This document shows positions 1-8,923 of a DNA stretch of 64,000 nt, piece after piece (within the stretch, counting starts at the first letter, position 1; each line of letters opens with the position of its first letter). Below the pieces are notes generated by a model, which had not been told where the DNA came from, did no database searches, and saw nothing but the letters and a program-made list of their open reading frames with translations. Both the position numbers and the translations under genes were made by a program. The DNA comes from Alsobacter ponti. Its GTDB lineage: Bacteria; Pseudomonadota; Alphaproteobacteria; Rhizobiales; Beijerinckiaceae. Location: NCBI RefSeq assembly GCF_024294805.1, contig NZ_JANCLU010000003.1:124001-188000 (forward strand). The letters run 5' to 3'.

Positions 1-300
1 GCCGAAGGCCATCAGCTCGATGCCGAGGCGATAGGCGCCCTGGGCCGGGTCGTGCTCGACCAGCCGCACCTCGACGAGCGCCATGACGAGGTTGAACACC
101 GTCGTCTTCACCAGCCCGGTGGCCGCGGCGATCTCGCGCAACGTCACCCAGCCGGCGTCATGGGCGGCGAGCGCCTCCAGGATCGCCTTGGCGCGGGCGA
201 TCGACTGGATGCGCGCGGTCCCCGGCGCGGCGCGGAGCGACGCGGCGCGCCTTGCGGTGTCCCGGCTGAGTGTGTCCCGGCTGAGTTCGTCGTGAGCCAC
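1..300 (-). CDS. IclR-family transcriptional regulator, N-terminal part (cut by window edge)
   Basis: One hundred codons are visible from a GTG start at 300, preceded by GGGGAG. After a variable leader that contains a tandem LSRDT repeat comes an IclR-type winged helix: residues around IQSIARAKAILEAL, then the recognition helix LREIAAATGLVKTTVFN and the wing VEHDPAQGAYRLG, which ends in the strand leading to the ligand-binding GAF-like domain. The effector domain lies outside the window. The gene is divergent from a peptide-type ABC importer, with a palindrome in the shared promoter region, so local control of that importer is the simplest inference. Confidence 0.85.
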   Translation of the reverse strand, partial: MAHDELSRDTLSRDTARRAASLRAAPGTARIQSIARAKAILEALAAHDAGWVTLREIAAATGLVKTTVFNLVMALVEVRLVEHDPAQGAYRLGIELMAFG

Positions 301-331
301 GCCGTTCTCCCCTCGCCCCGGCGTCGAGGCA

Positions 332-352
332 TCGTCCTACAATATAGGACGA
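332..352. promoter_or_regulatory. Palindromic operator between IclR gene and ABC importer
   Basis: TCGTCCTA, a five-base spacer CAATA, then TAGGACGA: a perfect 8-bp inverted repeat in the only AT-containing stretch of the divergent intergenic region. It lies 32 bp upstream of the regulator start. IclR proteins bind short palindromes in such positions, so it is a candidate autoregulatory and importer operator. Confidence 0.6.
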
Positions 353-583
353 CATTTGATGCTGTCTTCCGGCAGTGAACAGGGCTTTGCCTTGCATTTC
401 AAGGTCCGAAGGACGGATGTTCTTCTGTATTCGCGAGTCCGCGATTGACAGCCCGCGCCGCCAAGACAATCATCGTCCTGCAAGCCTGTCTTACATTCTG
501 CGACGGCGACGGAGCCAGGTCCGGCATGGGCGCGGACCGAGCCCAAGGCCGGCGGCAGTCAGGCCAGCCAGGGAGGGATGGTG

Positions 584-2173
584 ATGCGCGACGGCGAGGG
601 AATGCTCGAGGGTCTTGGGGAAGCTCTGAGTCGCGGTATCGAGCGCAGGACCGCGCTACGCCTCCTCGTCATGGGCGGCACGCTCGCGGCGAGCCCGCGC
701 CTGCTGGCCCAGGGCGCCGCCCCCAAGCGCGGCGGGCGGCTGACGATCGGCGCCGACGCCGACCCCATCGGCCTCGACCCGGTGACCACCGCGGCGTTCT
801 CCTCCTACGACTTCACCTCGCTGCTCTACACCGGCCTGCTGCGCTGGAACGCCGAGATGAAGATCGAGCCGGACCTCGCCGTCGGCTTCGAGCAGCCCAA
901 CGAGACGACCTACGTCTTCAAGCTGCGCAGCGGCGTGAAATTCCACAACGGCAAGGCGCTCGACGCCGAGGACGTGAAGGCGACGTTCGACCGCATCAAG
1001 GACCCCGCCTCGGCCAGCCCCAACGCCACGCTGTTCTCGAACATCAAATCCGTGACGGTGGTGGACCCGCTCACCGTCAGGTTCGAGCTGAGCGCGCCGA
1101 GCGCGACCTTCCTCAGCTTCCTGGCGACGAACCCGATCGGCTGCATCACCCCGCGCGGCGTCGGCGATCTCGCCACCAAGCCGGTCGGCACCGGGCCGTT
1201 CGTGTTCGAATCCTACGAGCCGAACCAGCAATTCCTGCTGAAGGCCAATCCGAACTACTACGAATCCGGCCAGCCCTACCTGGAGTCGGTCGCCTTCCGG
1301 TTCTTCAAGGACCAGGCCTCGCTGACGACGGCCCTGCGATCCAAGGCCATCGACATGACGTGGTTCAAGGACCCGCGCGTGTCGGCGCAGATCGTGCGTA
1401 CCTCGCCCGATCTCGTCTCCGCGCCGGGCAAGACGACCCGCACCTTCCCGGTGTGGATGAACATGAAGGACAAGCCGCTGAACGACGTGCGCGTGCGCCG
1501 CGCGCTCAGCCTCGCCGCCAACCGGCAGGCCTGCCTCCAGACGGTGCTCGGCGGATCGGGCAAGGTCGCCGCGATGATCCCGGAGAGCCATGTCGGCGGG
1601 TATGACGGCGTCGGCGATATGCCCTACTACAAGACCGATCCGGCCGGCGCGAAGGCGCTGCTGGCGGAGGCCGGCTATCCCAACGGCATCGACCTCGGCG
1701 AGTACATCGTGGTCGCCGCCAACCCGCTCGACGTCAGCTGCGCCCAGATCCTGCAGCAGCAATGGGCGGAGGCCGGCATCAAGGTCGCGATCAAGCCGAT
1801 GGAGACCGCGCCCCTGCTCGCGATGTGGGTGAAGGGAGAGTATCCGACGCTGCTCTCGGTGGCGCTGTCGTGGAGCCCGGACCCGGACGCCATCGTCTCG
1901 CGCCTGCTCTCGAGCAACGCCTATGGCAAGTCGATGGGCATGAACGACGCCGAGCTCGACGCCATGATCGTGGGCGCGCGCGCCATCCTCGATCCGGCCA
2001 AGCGGGCCGCCGCCTACCAGCAGATCCAGCGGCGCATCTGCGACCAGGCCTACGTGCTCGACATCTACCAGTATCCCCTGCGCTGGGAGGCGTGGTGGAG
2101 CTACGTGAAGGGCTACGTGCCGCTCGCCTCCAACATCCGCTCCTTCGTGCGCACCACCTGGATCGACAAGTGA
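584..2173 (+). CDS. ABC importer substrate-binding protein, family 5 (peptide/opine/nickel type)
   Basis: A periplasmic solute receptor of about 529 residues in the SBP_bac_5 family, of usual length. The N-terminus has a Tat-like signal with Arg21-Arg22 followed by a hydrophobic stretch and a cleavage region near LLAQ-GA. The mature part starts with the typical GGRLTIG strand and carries the family signature around YTGLLRWN and KFHNGKALDAEDV. ATG 584 was chosen because GGGAGG at 571-576 is well spaced for it; ATG 578 is too close to that site. It is the first gene of a five-gene operon with two permeases and two ATPases. Substrate cannot be read from sequence; peptides, opines or glutathione-like compounds are typical. 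Confidence 0.9.
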   Translation: MRDGEGMLEGLGEALSRGIERRTALRLLVMGGTLAASPRLLAQGAAPKRGGRLTIGADADPIGLDPVTTAAFSSYDFTSLLYTGLLRWNAEMKIEPDLAVGFEQPNETTYVFKLRSGVKFHNGKALDAEDVKATFDRIKDPASASPNATLFSNIKSVTVVDPLTVRFELSAPSATFLSFLATNPIGCITPRGVGDLATKPVGTGPFVFESYEPNQQFLLKANPNYYESGQPYLESVAFRFFKDQASLTTALRSKAIDMTWFKDPRVSAQIVRTSPDLVSAPGKTTRTFPVWMNMKDKPLNDVRVRRALSLAANRQACLQTVLGGSGKVAAMIPESHVGGYDGVGDMPYYKTDPAGAKALLAEAGYPNGIDLGEYIVVAANPLDVSCAQILQQQWAEAGIKVAIKPMETAPLLAMWVKGEYPTLLSVALSWSPDPDAIVSRLLSSNAYGKSMGMNDAELDAMIVGARAILDPAKRAAAYQQIQRRICDQAYVLDIYQYPLRWEAWWSYVKGYVPLASNIRSFVRTTWIDK

Positions 2174-2200
2174 GCGAAGGCGGGCGGCGGGGGCGCTAGC

Positions 2201-3160
2201 ATGGGGGCCGGGACGATGGGGCGGATGGTGCTGCTGCGCCTCGCCCTGACCATTCCGATCCTGCTCGGCGTGTCGGTCGTGGCGTTCATGCTCATGCGCG
2301 CCCTGCCGGGCGACTTCGCGCAGGCCGCGGCCGGCACGACGTCGATCTCGGCGGAGGCGCTCGACACCATCCGCCGCCAGCTCGGCATCGACCGCCCGCT
2401 GTGGGAGCAGTACCTCGCCTGGCTGTCCGGCGCGCTCGTCGGCGATCTCGGGCGCTCCTTCGTCACCAAACGGCCGGTCGCCGCCGATCTGCTGCCGCGT
2501 TTCCTCGTCACCGCGCAGCTCACGGCGATGGCCGGCGTCATCGCGTTCGTGCTCGGGTCGGCCACGGGGCTGGCTTCCGCGCGCCTGCGCGGCAGCGCGG
2601 ACTGGCTGGTCCGCGGCCTCAACAGCCTGCTGCTGGCCGTGCCCAACTTCGTCGTCGCCACGCTGATCGTGCTGCTGTTCGGGCTGTATTTCCCCAGCGT
2701 CGGCATCTTCAACTACACGCCCTTTATGCAGGATCCGCTCGCCAACCTCACCAGCCTGCTGCTGCCCGCCCTGTCGCTCGGGCTCACGGTGTCGGTGACG
2801 ATCTCGGAGAACACGCGCGCCGCCGTGCTGGAGGTCTCCAGCCAGGACTATGTGATGGTGGCGCGCGCCAAGGGCCTGCCGCGCCGCGCCATCCTGCTCC
2901 ACTACCTCGTGCGCAACGCGCTGACGCCGGTCATCACCGTCGCCGGCCTGCAGCTCGCCGCGCTGCTGGGCGGCAGCATCCTGATCGAGACCATCTTCAC
3001 CATCCCCGGCATGGGGCAATATTTGTTCGACTCCGTCACCACGCGCGACTACCCGGCCATCCAGGCCATCGTGCTGGTCGCCGCCACCGTCGTGCTGCTG
3101 ATGAACGTCGCCGTCGACATCGCCTACGCGCGGGTCGACGCCAGGGTGTCCTATGAATGA
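2201..3160 (+). CDS. ABC importer permease, DppB/OppB type
   Basis: Inner-membrane permease of 319 residues with an N-terminal transmembrane helix (LALTIPILLGVSVVAFMLM), the DppB-type N-terminal region (LPGDFAQAA, LGIDRPLWEQY), further hydrophobic helices, and the EAA coupling loop near residues 220-240 (ARAKGLPRRAILLHY). It pairs with the DppC-type permease whose gene overlaps its end by 8 nt. An alternative ATG at 2216 is possible because the upstream SD signal is weak. Confidence 0.9.
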   Translation: MGAGTMGRMVLLRLALTIPILLGVSVVAFMLMRALPGDFAQAAAGTTSISAEALDTIRRQLGIDRPLWEQYLAWLSGALVGDLGRSFVTKRPVAADLLPRFLVTAQLTAMAGVIAFVLGSATGLASARLRGSADWLVRGLNSLLLAVPNFVVATLIVLLFGLYFPSVGIFNYTPFMQDPLANLTSLLLPALSLGLTVSVTISENTRAAVLEVSSQDYVMVARAKGLPRRAILLHYLVRNALTPVITVAGLQLAALLGGSILIETIFTIPGMGQYLFDSVTTRDYPAIQAIVLVAATVVLLMNVAVDIAYARVDARVSYE

Positions 3161-3983
3161 CGCCGCGCCCCGGCCCGGCGCGCGTGGACGCCTGCTGCTG
3201 ACGATCGGGCTCGTCATGCTCGCCGTGCTCGTGGCCGTCATGGTGCTGGGGCCGTCGCTCGCGCCCTACAGCCCGTCGCGGACGACCCCCGACTCCCTGG
3301 CCGGGCCGACGGCGCAGCACTGGCTCGGCACCGACTCGATCGGACGCGACCTGCTGAGCCGCCTCATCGTGGGCGGACGCAGCACGCTGCTCATCACCTT
3401 CGCCTCGGTGGCGCTGGCGCTGTGCGCCGGCCTCGTGCTGGGCCTCGCCTCGGGTTATCTGGGCGGGCGCGTCGACCTCGTCGTCATGCGCCTGCTCGAC
3501 GTCATCTTCGCCTTCCCGGTCTTCCTGCTCGCCATCGCCGTGGTCGCGGCGCTGGGGCCGACCGTGCCCAATCTCATCCTCACCATCGCGATCGTCTACA
3601 CGCCGACGCTGGCGCGCGTGGTGCGCGCCCCGGTGCTCAGCGTGAAGCGGTGGGACCACGTGGAGGCGGCGCGCAGCGTCGGCGTGCGCGAGTTCGACAT
3701 CGCGACGCGCCACGTGCTGCCGCTGGTGGTGTCGCCGATCATCGTGCAGACCAGCCTGACGCTGGCCAACACCATCTTCACCGTCACGGCGCTCTCCTTC
3801 CTGGGGCTCGGGCCGCCGCCGCCCGATCCCAACTGGGGCAGCATGCTGGCGGAGGCGCGCCAGTTCATGGAACTCGCGCCGCTCACCGTGATCGGCCCCG
3901 CCATCGCCATTGTGTTCGCCTCGCTGACCTTCATCGTGCTCGCCAACGGGCTGCGCGAAGCCCTCGACGTGGGGAGCCGGTGA
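3153..3983 (+). CDS. ABC importer permease, DppC/OppC type
   Basis: Inner-membrane permease of 276 residues. The N-terminal OppC-like segment (APYSPSRTTPDSLAGPTAQHWLGTDSIGRD) is diagnostic for this subunit, followed by five hydrophobic helices and the EAA loop at EAARSVGVREFDIATRH. It overlaps the upstream permease gene by 8 nt, and its stop overlaps the next ATPase start by one base (TGATG), so it is translationally coupled within the importer operon. Confidence 0.9.
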   Translation: MNDAAPRPGARGRLLLTIGLVMLAVLVAVMVLGPSLAPYSPSRTTPDSLAGPTAQHWLGTDSIGRDLLSRLIVGGRSTLLITFASVALALCAGLVLGLASGYLGGRVDLVVMRLLDVIFAFPVFLLAIAVVAALGPTVPNLILTIAIVYTPTLARVVRAPVLSVKRWDHVEAARSVGVREFDIATRHVLPLVVSPIIVQTSLTLANTIFTVTALSFLGLGPPPPDPNWGSMLAEARQFMELAPLTVIGPAIAIVFASLTFIVLANGLREALDVGSR

Positions 3984-4801
3984 TGAGCGACGCCGGCCCG
4001 CTCCTGCAGGTGCGCGACCTGACGGCCGCCTTCGGCCGCGCCGGCGCGGCCGCGCCGGTGGTCAAGGGAATCTCGTTCGACGTCGCCCCGGGCGAGGCCG
4101 TCGGCTTCGTCGGCGAGTCCGGCTGCGGCAAGAGCGTGACGGCGCGCGCCATCCTGCGGCTGGCGCCGGAAGGGGCCTCGGTGACGCTGGGCGGGCGCGT
4201 GGCCTATCGCGGGCGCGACCTGCTGCAGCTTCCCGCGCGAGAGATGGAGCAGGTGCGCGGACGGCGCATCGCCATGGTGTTCCAGGACCCGATGGCCTCG
4301 CTCAACCCGGTGATGACCGTGGGCCAGCAGATCGACGACATGCTGCGCCATCACCAGAACTTGTCGCGCCGCGCGGCCCGGCGGCGCACCGTCGACCTGC
4401 TCGGGCTGGTGGGCATCCGCGACCCCGCTTCGCGCGCCGACGACTATCCGCACCAGTTCTCGGGTGGCATGCGCCAGCGCGTCATGATCGCCATGGCGGT
4501 GTCGTGCGAACCCGACCTGCTGATCGCCGACGAGCCGACCACCGCGCTCGACGTGACCGTGCAGGCGCAGATCCTGCGGCTGCTGCTGCGGCTGCGGCAC
4601 GAGCTGGGGATGGCGCTGATGCTGATCACGCACGATTTCGGCGTGATCGCCGGCATGGTGGAGCAGGTCTTCGTGATGCACCGGGGCGAGATCGTCGAAC
4701 GCGGGGCGGTCGACGCGATCTTCCGGGATCCGCAGCACCCCTACACGCGCGCGCTGCTGGCGGCGATCCCGCGCATCGAGACGGCGAGGCGGAGCTCATG
4801 A
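3983..4801 (+). CDS. ABC importer ATP-binding protein, DppD/OppD type
   Basis: Cytoplasmic ATPase of 272 residues. Walker A GESGCGKS is at residues 44-51, the signature FSGGMRQR near 159 and Walker [13 protein letters not shown] near 180. It powers the importer with the following ATPase gene. It ends soon after [12 protein letters not shown] and lacks most of the C-terminal oligopeptide-transporter extension seen in 320-residue relatives. Start and stop overlaps with both neighbours indicate coupling. Confidence 0.9.
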   Translation: MSDAGPLLQVRDLTAAFGRAGAAAPVVKGISFDVAPGEAVGFVGESGCGKSVTARAILRLAPEGASVTLGGRVAYRGRDLLQLPAREMEQVRGRRIAMVFQDPMASLNPVMTVGQQIDDMLRHHQNLSRRAARRRTVDLLGLVGIRDPASRADDYPHQFSGGMRQRVMIAMAVSCEPDLLIADEPTTALDVTVQAQILRLLLRLRHELGMALMLITHDFGVIAGMVEQVFVMHRGEIVERGAVDAIFRDPQHPYTRALLAAIPRIETARRSS

Positions 4802-5787
4802 TCGAGGAGCCCCTGCTCAGCGTGCGCGACCTCCGCGTCACCTTCCCGCCGCGGCGCGGGCGGCCGGCCGTGCGCGCCGTCGAGGGCGTCTCCTTCGATT
4901 TGCGCCGCGGCGAAACGCTCGGGCTGGTGGGCGAATCCGGGTCGGGCAAGACGACGACCGGCCGCGCCGTGCTGCAATTGCAGCGGCCGAGCGCGGGGTC
5001 GGTGCGGCTGCTCGGGCGCGAGTTGACCGACATGGCCTCGGGCGACCTGCGCGCCATGCGCCGGCACATGCAGTTCGTGCTTCAGAACCCCTATACCAGC
5101 CTGCACCCGCGCATGACGGTCGGGCAGATCCTCAGCGAGCCGCTCGCCGTCCACCGCGCCGTGCCGCCGAACCGACGCGCCGAGCGCGTGGCGGAACTGT
5201 TGTCCCTGGTCCACCTCGACCCCAAGGTCGTGGACCGCTATCCGCACGAGTTCTCCGGCGGCCAGCGCCAGCGCATCGTGATCGCCCGCGCGCTGGCGGT
5301 GAACCCCGACCTCGTGGTGTGCGACGAACCCGTCTCGGCGCTCGACGTGCGGACCCAGGCGCAAATCGTGCAGCTTCTGTCGGAGCTGCAGGACAAGCTC
5401 GGCTTGTCCTACCTGTTCATCGCCCACGACCTCGCCATCGTGCGCTCCCTCGCGCACCGGCTCGCCGTGATGTTCGGCGGGCGGATCGTCGAGCTGGGCG
5501 ACGCCGACCGCATCTACGAAACGCCCGTCCACCCTTACACGCAGAGCCTGCTCGACGCCGTGCCGATTCCCGATCCCGCGCTCCAGCGCGCGCGCCTGGC
5601 CCGCGTCGCACCCGAGCCCCACATCCCCCGGCACGAGGCCGACCTGTCCCCCTGCTGCTTCGGCGAGGACCACCGCGCCACCGGTCGCCCGCGCTGGCAC
5701 GAGGTGGGCCCGGGCCACCACGTCTCCTGCCATTTCTGGCCGACGGCCCAGGCCGGCGCGGACGGCGCGAATGCCGGCCAGGGATAA
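4798..5787 (+). CDS. ABC importer ATP-binding protein, DppF/OppF type
   Basis: Second ATPase, 329 residues, with Walker A GESGSGKT at about 45-52, signature FSGGQRQR near 152 and Walker B LVVCDEPVSALD near 175. The C-terminal extension after HPYTQSLLDAVP carries a Cys-rich stretch (SPCCFG, HHVSCHF) typical of the oligo_HPY domain. The ATG overlaps the previous stop by 4 nt. It is the last gene of the importer operon. Confidence 0.9.
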   Translation: MIEEPLLSVRDLRVTFPPRRGRPAVRAVEGVSFDLRRGETLGLVGESGSGKTTTGRAVLQLQRPSAGSVRLLGRELTDMASGDLRAMRRHMQFVLQNPYTSLHPRMTVGQILSEPLAVHRAVPPNRRAERVAELLSLVHLDPKVVDRYPHEFSGGQRQRIVIARALAVNPDLVVCDEPVSALDVRTQAQIVQLLSELQDKLGLSYLFIAHDLAIVRSLAHRLAVMFGGRIVELGDADRIYETPVHPYTQSLLDAVPIPDPALQRARLARVAPEPHIPRHEADLSPCCFGEDHRATGRPRWHEVGPGHHVSCHFWPTAQAGADGANAGQG

Positions 5788-5868
5788 GGCTGCTTCGGCG
5801 GCGGAAACTCGTCGCGCCTCTTTGACAAATGCGGCCGGGCCTGCACAGTTCTGCAACTTACCCGAGCA

Positions 5869-8097
5869 TTGGTTGTAGGCGTGGTCGATCAGGTAGAAAC
5901 CGAACTGCCGGGTCGGCCCTGGTACCAGGAATTCGCGGCGGGCATCTCCGTCGCGACTGTCAGCATTCCAGCGGCGCTCGCCGCGGGCGTGCTCAGCTTT
6001 TCCGCGCTCGGATCGTCCTACCTGTTCGCGGGAGCCGTGTTCGGCCTGCTGGCCGGCGCCATCTCGGCCCTGCTTTCCGCGGCCGTGTTTCGCGCGAGCG
6101 CCGTCGCGGGGCCGGTCTCGACGGTTTGCGTCACCCAGGCCATCCTGATCTCGTCGCTGGCGTCCCATCCGGCCCTCGCCAACGACCCGCTCCGAATGAT
6201 CGCCCTGATGACCGCCGGCGTGCTGTTCACCGGCCTCGCCCAGCTCGGCCTTGCGATGCTGAAGGCGGGCAGCATCATCGAGTTCACGCCGTACCCCGTG
6301 GTCGCCGGGTTTCTCAACGGCGTGGCGTTCCTCACGATCAGCTCGCAGGTGCTGTTCGTCCTCAACCGCTCGTCCCTCGGCGATCTCGTGACCCGGCCGC
6401 CGGCGGAACTGGCCGCGTGGGCGCCGCTCGTCTTCCTCGTCGTGTTCGTCAAGATCGGGCTGCTGCTGCCGCGCCTGGCCCCGCGCCTGCCCGCGGCGGC
6501 GGTGAACTTCGCCGCCGGCATCGCTCTCTACTACGCCGCGCTCACCGTGGTGCCGGAGCACTGGCTGGGACCTCGCCTGTCGGTGGCGGAAGGCCCTCTG
6601 GACGCCGTCCTGACCGGACCCTCCGAGCTGCTGGTGGCGCTCACGGGCTTGCCGAGCGCGGTGTTCGTAGACCTCGTGCTGGGCGCGCTGACCGTCGCCG
6701 CCATCGGCATTGTCGAGACGAGCATGACGGCCCGGATGGTCGAGAACGCGTCCCACCACCGGGTCGACAAGTACCGGCTGCTGATGTGGCTCGGCCTGAC
6801 CAACATGCTGGCCTCGCCCATGGGCGTCCCCTCCAGCGGCAGCATGTCCCAGACCGCCGCGATGTGGCGGTCCGGGGGGCTCGGCCCGGCAAGCGACCTC
6901 GTTCGCGCCGGAGCGATGATCCTCGTCGCCACGGTCGGGATCGGACTGCTGAATTATGTTCCCTTCGTCGTGGTCAGCGGGCAGCTCGTGCTGATCGGCA
7001 TCGGCATCTTCGACAGCTGGAGCGTCCGTCAGGTCATCCGGATGGCCCGCTCGCCGGACGACGCGTCCCGCCACATCGCCAAGCGCAGCATCGCCGTGAT
7101 CGCGATCGTCATGGTCGTGACAGCCTCCGGCTACGTCGTGCTGGGCGCGGCGCTGGGCATGATGGCGGCATGCTGGATCTTCATCGCGGATTCGGCCAGC
7201 CTGCTGATCCGCTCGCGGCACTGGGGCGACGTGGCGCGCTCGAAGAAGACGCGGTCGATGCGCGACGTCTCCTACTTGCGCGAGCACGCGAAGGAGACGC
7301 TGGTTCTGGCGCTCCAGGGCCCCGTCTTTTTCGGCAACGTCGCCGAACTGAGCCGCGACACCCTCCGCGTCGATTCACGAACGAAGAATCTCGTTCTGGA
7401 CCTTCGCCGGGTCACCTCCATCGACGCGTCCGCCATCGCGACCTTCGGCGCCATCGTTCGCCGCTGGCGATCCACCGCGCGCTCGGTTTCGGTTTGCGGC
7501 GTGCCCGTCGGCCTGGCATTCGCCCTGGAGGAGCTGAAGAGCTACGACCCGACGAACGATCAGCTCTTCTTCGTCGATCGCGACGCGGCGCTGGAGGCCT
7601 GCGAGGAGCGCATCCTGGGCCGCCTGGACGACAGGACCCATCCCAGTCTCGGGGCCACGCTCGGCGAGCTGGAAGTGACACGCGGCTTCAGCGCGGAACA
7701 GAACGAGAAGTTCGGGCGGCGACTGAGCGCCTTGAGCCTCGCCGGCGGCGACCTCCTGTGTCGCGAAGGCGACGACGGCGACGCCATATGGATCATCGTC
7801 GAAGGTTCGGTCGGCATCTGGATCAATGTCGGTTCGCAGGGAAAGGCCATCAGGGTCGGCAGTTACGGGGCGGGGACGGCGGTCGGTGAGATGGCGTTCC
7901 TTCGCGGCGCGCGCCGCACCGCGTCCATCGTCGCCGAGGGCCCATTAAGCTGTTTCGCCCTGTCGCAGGCCGATTTCGACGCCCTCGGACGGGAGGATCC
8001 CCTGCTCGCGACGCTGTTCTTCAAGAACATCGCCCGCATCCTGGCCGAGCGCCTGAGCGTGACCACCGATCAGATCAGGGCCGCCGAGGACGCCTAA
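5869..8097 (+). CDS. SulP-family anion transporter with STAS and cyclic-nucleotide-binding domains
   Basis: A three-part protein of about 742 residues. Residues 1 to about 460 form a SulP/SLC26 membrane domain with many hydrophobic helices. Roughly 480-580 form a STAS domain (NLVLDLRRVTSIDASAIATFG). The last 110 residues form a cNMP-binding beta-roll with a phosphate-binding cassette (GEMAFLRGARRTASIVA) containing the conserved Glu and Arg. The cyclic-nucleotide domain predicts ligand gating of anion transport. The start is uncertain: TTG 5869 gives full length, GTG 5881 is an alternative, and neither has a strong SD. A TTGACA at 5822 may be part of the promoter, but no good -10 follows. A class III cyclase gene lies 0.8 kb downstream. 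Confidence 0.85.
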   Translation: MVVGVVDQVETELPGRPWYQEFAAGISVATVSIPAALAAGVLSFSALGSSYLFAGAVFGLLAGAISALLSAAVFRASAVAGPVSTVCVTQAILISSLASHPALANDPLRMIALMTAGVLFTGLAQLGLAMLKAGSIIEFTPYPVVAGFLNGVAFLTISSQVLFVLNRSSLGDLVTRPPAELAAWAPLVFLVVFVKIGLLLPRLAPRLPAAAVNFAAGIALYYAALTVVPEHWLGPRLSVAEGPLDAVLTGPSELLVALTGLPSAVFVDLVLGALTVAAIGIVETSMTARMVENASHHRVDKYRLLMWLGLTNMLASPMGVPSSGSMSQTAAMWRSGGLGPASDLVRAGAMILVATVGIGLLNYVPFVVVSGQLVLIGIGIFDSWSVRQVIRMARSPDDASRHIAKRSIAVIAIVMVVTASGYVVLGAALGMMAACWIFIADSASLLIRSRHWGDVARSKKTRSMRDVSYLREHAKETLVLALQGPVFFGNVAELSRDTLRVDSRTKNLVLDLRRVTSIDASAIATFGAIVRRWRSTARSVSVCGVPVGLAFALEELKSYDPTNDQLFFVDRDAALEACEERILGRLDDRTHPSLGATLGELEVTRGFSAEQNEKFGRRLSALSLAGGDLLCREGDDGDAIWIIVEGSVGIWINVGSQGKAIRVGSYGAGTAVGEMAFLRGARRTASIVAEGPLSCFALSQADFDALGREDPLLATLFFKNIARILAERLSVTTDQIRAAEDA

Positions 8098-8119
8098 GCG
8101 ATGGTGGGCGGCATCGCTT
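8096..8119. terminator. Possible terminator hairpin between convergent genes
   Basis: Inverted repeat AAGCGATG / CATCGCTT with an 8-nt loop starts at the stop codon of the SulP gene, facing the convergent DUF1801 gene. There is no clear T-tract, so this is tentative. Confidence 0.35.
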
Positions 8120-8180
8120 GCCGGAAACGGGGTTCGGAGTGGGCGTCCCCCCGAGGCAGGCTTTCACGCGAGCCGAGCCC

Positions 8181-8585
8181 TCACGATCCGCCCCTGTGGC
8201 CCAGGTTCAGCGCCACTGCTTCCGCGATCAGGGCCTTGAAGGCGTCCTCGTCCACTGTCGCGCCTTCTCGGATGTCGATGGCGCGTCGCGTGCCGCCGCC
8301 GAAGCCGGCGTTGAACAGGCCCGCCGGGTCCGGCAAGGCGGCCCCCCGGGCGAAGGTGAGCTTCACGGTGGCCTTGTACACCTCCCCGGTGCACAGGATC
8401 CCCGCGTGCTCCCACGTGGGCACGCCCGAGGGGTTGGTGGGCTTCACCCATTTCACGGCCTCCACGACCTGCGGATCGGCCTCGTGGATCAGGGCGCGCA
8501 TGCGCGCCAGCACCCCGCCTCGCCAGTCGGAAAGGCCGGTGACGATGGCGTCGATGCGGGCGGAGGGGGTGAGTGCGTCGGTCAT
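8181..8585 (-). CDS. DUF1801-family protein (YdhG-like)
   Basis: A small cytoplasmic protein of 134 residues in the DUF1801/YdhG family, related in fold to frataxin-like proteins. Family features seen are the region IHEADPQVVEAVKWVKPTNP, the central WEHAGILCTGEVYKATVKLTFARGAAL stretch and a C-terminal acidic helix. The ATG has GGAG upstream at good spacing. It is convergent with the SulP gene and single. Molecular function is not established for the family. Confidence 0.8.
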   Translation of the reverse strand: MTDALTPSARIDAIVTGLSDWRGGVLARMRALIHEADPQVVEAVKWVKPTNPSGVPTWEHAGILCTGEVYKATVKLTFARGAALPDPAGLFNAGFGGGTRRAIDIREGATVDEDAFKALIAEAVALNLGHRGGS

Positions 8586-8923
8586 GTGGGCTCCGGGGGA
8601 TGTCGTGCGAGCGCTCGCCGGTCGGAAGGCTGTTCCTTGCCGGAGCGCTTCGCCGCCGCTAGCCTTCTCACCGGCGCGATGCCCGAGAGCGCTCGTCGCT
8701 GTTCCGCGTCGACGAAGGCGCGACCAGCAGCCTCGGTCAGGAAAGGATCACCTTCAAGCCCATTATGGGCGACCAGGGATCGGTCTGTGGATCGGTGAGT
8801 TCCGGCGTCGACGGCTCGGCCATGACCGATGGCGTGTCGTCCCGGCGGTCGGCCGGGCGCTTCCTCCGCTCCGGGCGACGTGCGAAGGGGCCACGCGAGA
8901 CGAGATGAAGAGGAAGCGGAACC
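8586..8923. other. Intergenic stretch without a supported gene
   Basis: Divergent spacer of 338 bp between the DUF1801 gene and the cyclase gene. Short frames on both strands lack an SD or recognisable sequence. It must hold promoters for both neighbours, but no consensus element was identified. Confidence 0.5.

Noticed and set aside
656-3241. Minus-strand open frame of 861 codons opposite the ABC importer genes
   Set aside because: Shadow of recognised importer genes; composition is His/Arg/Gly-rich with no motif.
5822-5850. Sigma-70 promoter for the SulP gene from TTGACA at 5822
   Set aside because: No acceptable -10 hexamer at 16-18 bp; kept only as a remark.
8586-8923. Small frames in the spacer upstream of the cyclase gene
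   Set aside because: No SD, no recognisable sequence, and rival frames on both strands.
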